Shown in pieces: positions 59,666 through 64,000 of a DNA stretch of 64,000 bases. The stretch covers positions 44,912,501-44,976,500 of the forward strand of contig CM075671.1 of NCBI GenBank assembly GCA_037962975.1, in the 5' to 3' direction. The translations under genes were made by a program, and so were the position numbers. The notes below the pieces were generated by a model. The model was not told the DNA's origin and ran no database searches. It was given only the letters and a program-made list of their open reading frames with translations. Position 1 is the first letter of the stretch; every line of letters begins with the position of its first letter. Source of the stretch: Clitoria ternatea (taxonomy: Eukaryota; Streptophyta; Magnoliopsida; Fabales; Fabaceae).

Positions 59666-60385
59666 TTTTTCTTATATTTGTATATTTAATTTTAAAAAAA
59701 TTGATAACTTGAATAATTTATTATTGATACCAAACGTGTGTTTTATTATAATTAATGTTCATTTTGAATTCATTATATATTTTACTTGCTATGTTATATA
59801 AAGATAATATGAAATAATGATTAATGAGTCTAGGTATGAGTACTTAGGTTTTTAGAGGGTATGAAAACAATGATTAAAATTGTTATCCATATAGATGGAT
59901 ATTTATGTATGAGTAATTTTTTAAAACGGGGATATAAAGACAAAAAATTATAATATCATACCTAAACTCGTGTAAATGTCATCTTTGTAGTTTTTGTAGT
60001 GTTTGTTTGATTAGTAGTTAGAGAAACGAGGTTTAAAAAAAATGAAAAATCTAATGATTAATATTAATTCTTTATATTATTCAGAACAATCAAAATTCTG
60101 TTTAACCGCCAAATTAAAAAACTCCTCGTTTCGTTTGGAACCAAATGGAACCATCGTCAAAGTTCAGAGCATGTATATATGTAGATAATAGATAATGTTT
60201 TATTGTGAGAAACAAGAGTTACATTTATGATTTTTACATTAAAAGACTTCATCTACAACTTCATCTTAAAAACACTCTTAAACTTATTCAGAAAATAAAT
60301 TAGAAGAAGAGTAGTACAATTTTTAATAAAAAAATTTCTACTTTTTTATTTTTATTCTGTACAGGAATTCACGGGTTAAAAGAAA
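59666..60385. other. Intergenic, upstream of the zinc-finger gene
   Basis: AT-rich. A reversed copy of the MITE-like repeat lies at about 60000-60145 (gtgtttgtttga ... ctgtttaaccgccaaa ... cgtttggaacc). Nothing else recognised. Confidence 0.45.
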
Positions 60386-60389
60386 TGTT

Positions 60390-60400
60390 TATTTATATGG
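60390..60400 (+). promoter_or_regulatory. Possible TATA element of the zinc-finger gene
   Basis: tatttatatgg about 165 bases upstream of the start codon, before a pyrimidine-rich leader. Position fits; the match is loose. Confidence 0.3.
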
Positions 60401-60468
60401 ACTTGGTTTTGTCACTTGTGGGTCTCCTAGCCTTTTCTTTTGTGCCCATAGTTCCACAGTTATTCATC

Positions 60469-60471
<3 letters not shown>

Positions 60472-60521
<50 letters not shown>
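60472..60521 (+). repeat. (CT)n microsatellite in the presumed 5' UTR
   Basis: About 25 CT units ending 38 bases before the ATG. CT-rich leaders are common in plant genes. The opposite strand gives the Arg-Glu repeat frame at 60467-60796, which is an artefact. Confidence 0.9.
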
Positions 60522-60523
<2 letters not shown>

Positions 60524-60559
60524 CTTCTCTGTCTCAATGAGAAACACATTCAGGGAAAC

Positions 60560-61410
60560 ATGACAACCAAAGCAACTGACTATCCAGTACAACCCAAAAC
60601 CGAGTGTTGCATGTGTGGGGATCTTGGCTTCTCTGACCAGCTTTTCCAATGCAAAGTCTGTCAATTCAGATCTCAACATAGGTATATATATTAAAAACAC
60701 ACACAAAAAAAATACATCTTTTTTATTTTTTCTTAATCTATTGCATGTTAATGCTATTGGGCTGGGTCCAATTTTGTTTCCATCATTGATAATCACCTCT
60801 ATGCTTGTTAAATTTGGCAGATATTTTACAAAAGAACTATCTTTTTTTTATCCTTTTTCTCTGGTTTATGCTATTGGGTTTGGTTCTTAATTTCATAATC
60901 TGTTTGTTTCAGTAATAAATAAGTTTTGTTGAATTTGGCAGGTATTGTAGTAATCTCTACCCAAAACCAGATTCACTAAGAACTTGCAATTGGTGTTTGA
61001 GTCAGAGGGAGGAGTCCAAAGAGAAGTCACCAAACTCATCAAATTCTTCATCATCTTATAAGAACAACGATGACGAAAGCAAGAACAAGAAAATTATGAA
61101 GAACAGTTGTAGTAATATTGGAGGAGGGAACAAGAAGGGAGTGAAAGGGAGTGTCCTTCATCTTCAATTGCAGAAATCCATCAAGAAACCAAAGTCACCA
61201 GAGTCACCATCAGCATCCACATCCCCAACAAAGTCTTCATCGGTTTTGGTTTCAACAAGGAAGAGGATTGTCACCAACGGTGCTTTGGAAGAGAGGCTTA
61301 GAAGGACAAGGTCTGAAAACATAATCGCAAATACAAGTGCTGCTGCAAACAAACAGGTCTTCAGAAATAAGGTTAGAAGGTACAAGCTTTTGGATGAAGT
61401 TTCAAGTTAG
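60560..61410 (+). CDS. Plant PHD-like zinc-finger protein, two exons
   Basis: Join 60560-60681 and 60942-61410, 196 residues. Donor CATAG|gtatat, acceptor ttggcag|gtattg, phase 2, so Arg41 spans the join. Residues 16-61 hold ordered zinc ligands: ECCMCGD, FQCKVCQ, a His before RYCSN, and CNWC. This C4-H-C3 spacing is that of the plant RING/FYVE/PHD superfamily group of small proteins. The remainder is Ser/Lys-rich (NSSNSSSSYKNNDDESK), with SPESPSASTSPTKSS and a basic ending KVRRYKLLDEVSS that is probably conserved. Such proteins are likely nuclear; the exact target is unknown. The start is the only ATG in frame ahead of the first Cys; the ATG at 60538 is out of frame. A second ggcag at about 60820 would lead to an early stop. 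No damage seen. Confidence 0.82.
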
Positions 61411-61416
61411 AATAAA
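61411..61416 (+). terminator. Possible polyadenylation signal
   Basis: AATAAA directly after the stop codon. It is unusually close, so cleavage may use a later AT-rich site. Confidence 0.3.
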
Positions 61417-64000
61417 ATTGTTAAAAAAGAAAAGAAAAGAAAAGGAAAGGTTTTGAAAGAAGTGAGAGTTATGTAACAGATGATCAATGATCAATTAATA
61501 CCCAAGAAGGAAAATAGGGTCATGGTTTTTGTTTTCTTATGCTTTTTTTAAATTCGAAGTTTTGTCCCAATACGTGTACAGAGCAATGGTGAATTAATGA
61601 ATGAGCAAAGTGTTTAAGACTCAATAACTTGACAATTGTCATCCCCTTTTCTCCATTTTCTCCTTGAATGTCATTATAAGTACATGTAACGTATTTTAGG
61701 ATTTGAGTTGTCAATTGAATACTCAATGCGGTATGAAAGAGTGCTCCATTTACATGTCATCTATACATGTATACATGTCATCTATTAAGCTATTTAGAGT
61801 GAGCTATAGGCGAAACAGTTGTATAATTTGTGTAGTTTTAGGTTCTGAAGATTTGGCAGAGTGGAATTTATCTATAAAATTTTAGTTTTTGACCAAGTTG
61901 AATAACGTTTTGTGACCACCCATATAGTCAATCTCATTAATTGTTATTGTTTTTGTTTAATGCTTGACATCTTTATTTTTTTTTTAAAAAATCATATACC
62001 CTTTTGGGTTTTTGTACAAAATTCAATAACATTGAACCAAAAATACATATTTATCCTTTATTAGCACGATATGAAGTTGGCCTTCATCTTTGATTAGATT
62101 AGTTTGCAATTTTAAGTTTTAAAAGTATTCAAATTTAATTTTTTATGTTAAATTTTATGATTTTTTAAATTTAAATTCAAGTTTTTTCTTTAAAATTTAT
62201 TTTTCTTTTATTTTCGTTCGAACAAAATAATTAATTAACAAAATTCTTACAAACAAAATTGTGAGATTTAACATACAACTAAAGGGATTATATTGACATT
62301 TTTAAAGCTTAAAAAGACAAACTGAATTAAATCAAAGTTATAAGATGAATTTAAAACTTAATTAAAAGTTAAAGGAAAACACACATGTTTAGTTAACATT
62401 TTTACTTATCATAAACCATTATTGAGTTTAAATATAATGCAATTCAATAAAATTTTAATATGGAGAATTTTACCGCGCTATACGTTGGTGTATATAAAGA
62501 AAAATGGCATCATATTCAACAACTGAATAGAAAACTTAGAGAATCAAAGCATGTTTAGTGTATGTTTTTTCAATTTTAATGTGAATGAGATTGAGGTCAT
62601 TGGAGGAGACACAATAACAAGGAGACATTAAGTGAGTCATTATTATAGGTAGCGACGCGTCTTGCTCTTGCATGCCAAAAAGTCCATAAGAGAACGTTTT
62701 TAAAGGGTTGCGAGAAATATCTAGGCAAGATCGGTACACTAAACACACGTTTTGAAGTGGGGCTTGGTCCTTGACGAAGAGGGTACCAAACAAAGCTCAC
62801 AGCCTGTTTGGTGTGAAGCTGGGGTTTGAGAGAAACAAAAAATTCATCCTATGGTTAAACAGAGTTTTGACGACATAAAAAATTAATACCAACCTTTAAA
62901 TTTTTCACTTCAACTCAACTTCATTCTCCAACTATAAACTAAACATGGTTGACGAAGAGGGTACCAAACAAAGCTTGATAGAGGGGTCAACTCCAATTTT
63001 TGTGAAGGTTTACACTAATAGCTCAAGATACTTGAAATCCTTCGCAGTGGAAACCCATTTGCTTTCCCTCAAGAAATCTTATATGCCTTTTTGAATTTGG
63101 TTTGCAAAATGCAATAGATTCCTAGGAAATTATGGAAAAGATGATTTGATTTTAATGCCTAATTAAGTAGAAATTGATGCATTAGAATATGTTGACTTAT
63201 AAAGTGCATTGTGGAAAATTGATGCCATACCATACAACGCAATTACTTTTTGTCAATGCTGAAAAAAACAAAGTGAAATATACAGTGCCACTAAAAAAAT
63301 TATTAAAAATTTTTATTGACATAATCTTTCTCAACTTTATCAACAATATTTTTAATTAATTTTTTATTATTTTTACCGCTCAAACAATGTTAGGATATTA
63401 ATTAGCTCTTAACCAATGCCTCTTACTATGTAAATAGGAATTGAAAGAGAATTTTTATTAATATGATTAAAGACGATGTCAGAACAGTATTGTAAATAAA
63501 AAAGTGTTAATAATAATTTTAAATGCAATTTTTATTTATTTTTATTTCAATCCCACACCCGTAACTGTTACCAGAAAAAGATAAGATTGTCACCAAATAA
63601 AATTGAACACTCTTAAGACATTGATTAATATTTTCCTTAAAAAGAATACATTTTTCCGGAATGTAATTGATATCCAACGTCTAAAGTAGCGTGTCGACGC
63701 CTTTCTTTGCGGCGGGTATTTCCTTTATTTTTAAATGTGGACTCAATTAGTTAATAAATAGGTCTTCTTATGAAACCTTTAAGGTGCAACTTGGAGCAAT
63801 AAAAATAAATAAAATTGGAGTCCCAAGTTTATGATGCACACTTGCTGATTAGCACATCTTAAAATGGAGAGAGTGCATATCGCATTATTCTCTGGCGCTG
63901 CCCTAGGACAAATGAGAATGGTAGAAAGGCAAAAAGGCGTTTCATTGTACTTTATTTATTTTTATTTTTTTTTGGAAAAGAATTGTACTTTATTATAGCT
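61417..64000. other. Intergenic, right edge
   Basis: AT-rich. It contains the third MITE-like repeat copy at about 62797-62946. Two overlapping minus-strand frames at 62536-62800 show no family resemblance. No gene recognised to the end. Confidence 0.45.
62797..62946. repeat. Short MITE-like repeat, copy 3
   Basis: ctgtttggtgtgaagc ... ggttaaacagagttttgac ... ctaaacatgg, the same layout as 55250-55409. A short duplicate of tgacgaagagggtaccaaac lies at each side (62773 and 62950), which may mark a local duplication. Confidence 0.4.

Noticed and set aside
60467..60796. Minus-strand ORF ending in an Arg-Glu repeat
   Set aside because: Reads the (CT)n microsatellite and the intron of the zinc-finger gene backwards.
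60615..60890. Plus-strand ORF starting MGILASLTSF
   Set aside because: Out of frame with the zinc-finger exon and runs through its intron.
62536..62800. Overlapping minus-strand ORFs of 85 and 67 codons
   Set aside because: Two frames over the same bases, neither with a recognisable motif; includes part of a MITE-like repeat.

Overview
The window is nuclear DNA of a flowering plant: AT-rich, with spliced genes, very few intact reading frames and heavily nested transposable elements. A legume is the best guess, from the Sirevirus/SIRE-type Copia copies, the large solo LTRs and the Athila-type non-autonomous element, but nothing here fixes the species. No bacterial, organellar, rRNA or tRNA genes were seen.

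Layout. 1-9799: a short tandem repeat, a minus-strand Sirevirus 3' end (2286-4430), then unassigned AT-rich DNA. 9805-13379: a very large solo LTR with a perfect 5-bp target-site duplication (TSD). 14898-about 37310: a decayed Tat-like Ty3/gypsy element with gag, protease, RT/RNase H, an integrase tail, tandem repeats and an antisense ORF. A 14.2-kb Sirevirus (21797-35956, TSD TATTC) sits inside that antisense ORF, and a second large LTR-like element (30211 to about 33905) sits inside the Sirevirus env-like ORF. About 37311-53826: a degenerate CACTA (En/Spm) transposon on the minus strand. It carries a young 7.6-kb non-autonomous Athila-type element (40923-48544, TSD CACCC), a Sirevirus solo LTR, and two exons of a host MAP65 microtubule-associated protein gene, probably captured.

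56390-57134: a 745-bp non-autonomous hAT element rich in AACCGGTT motifs, with an 8-bp TSD. 57453-59660: a 2.2-kb miniature LTR element with 187-bp LTRs, primer-binding site, polypurine tract and TSD ATATA. Its whole interior is an uninterrupted 495-codon chimeric ORF that includes a piece of chloroplast MurE and probably pieces of other genes. 60560-61410: the one gene that looks like an ordinary working host gene, a two-exon plant PHD-like zinc-finger protein. The rest, to 64000, is intergenic.

The genes do not form a pathway. The window records successive insertions, gene-fragment capture by both a DNA transposon and a small retroelement, and one conserved single-copy-like gene at the right edge.
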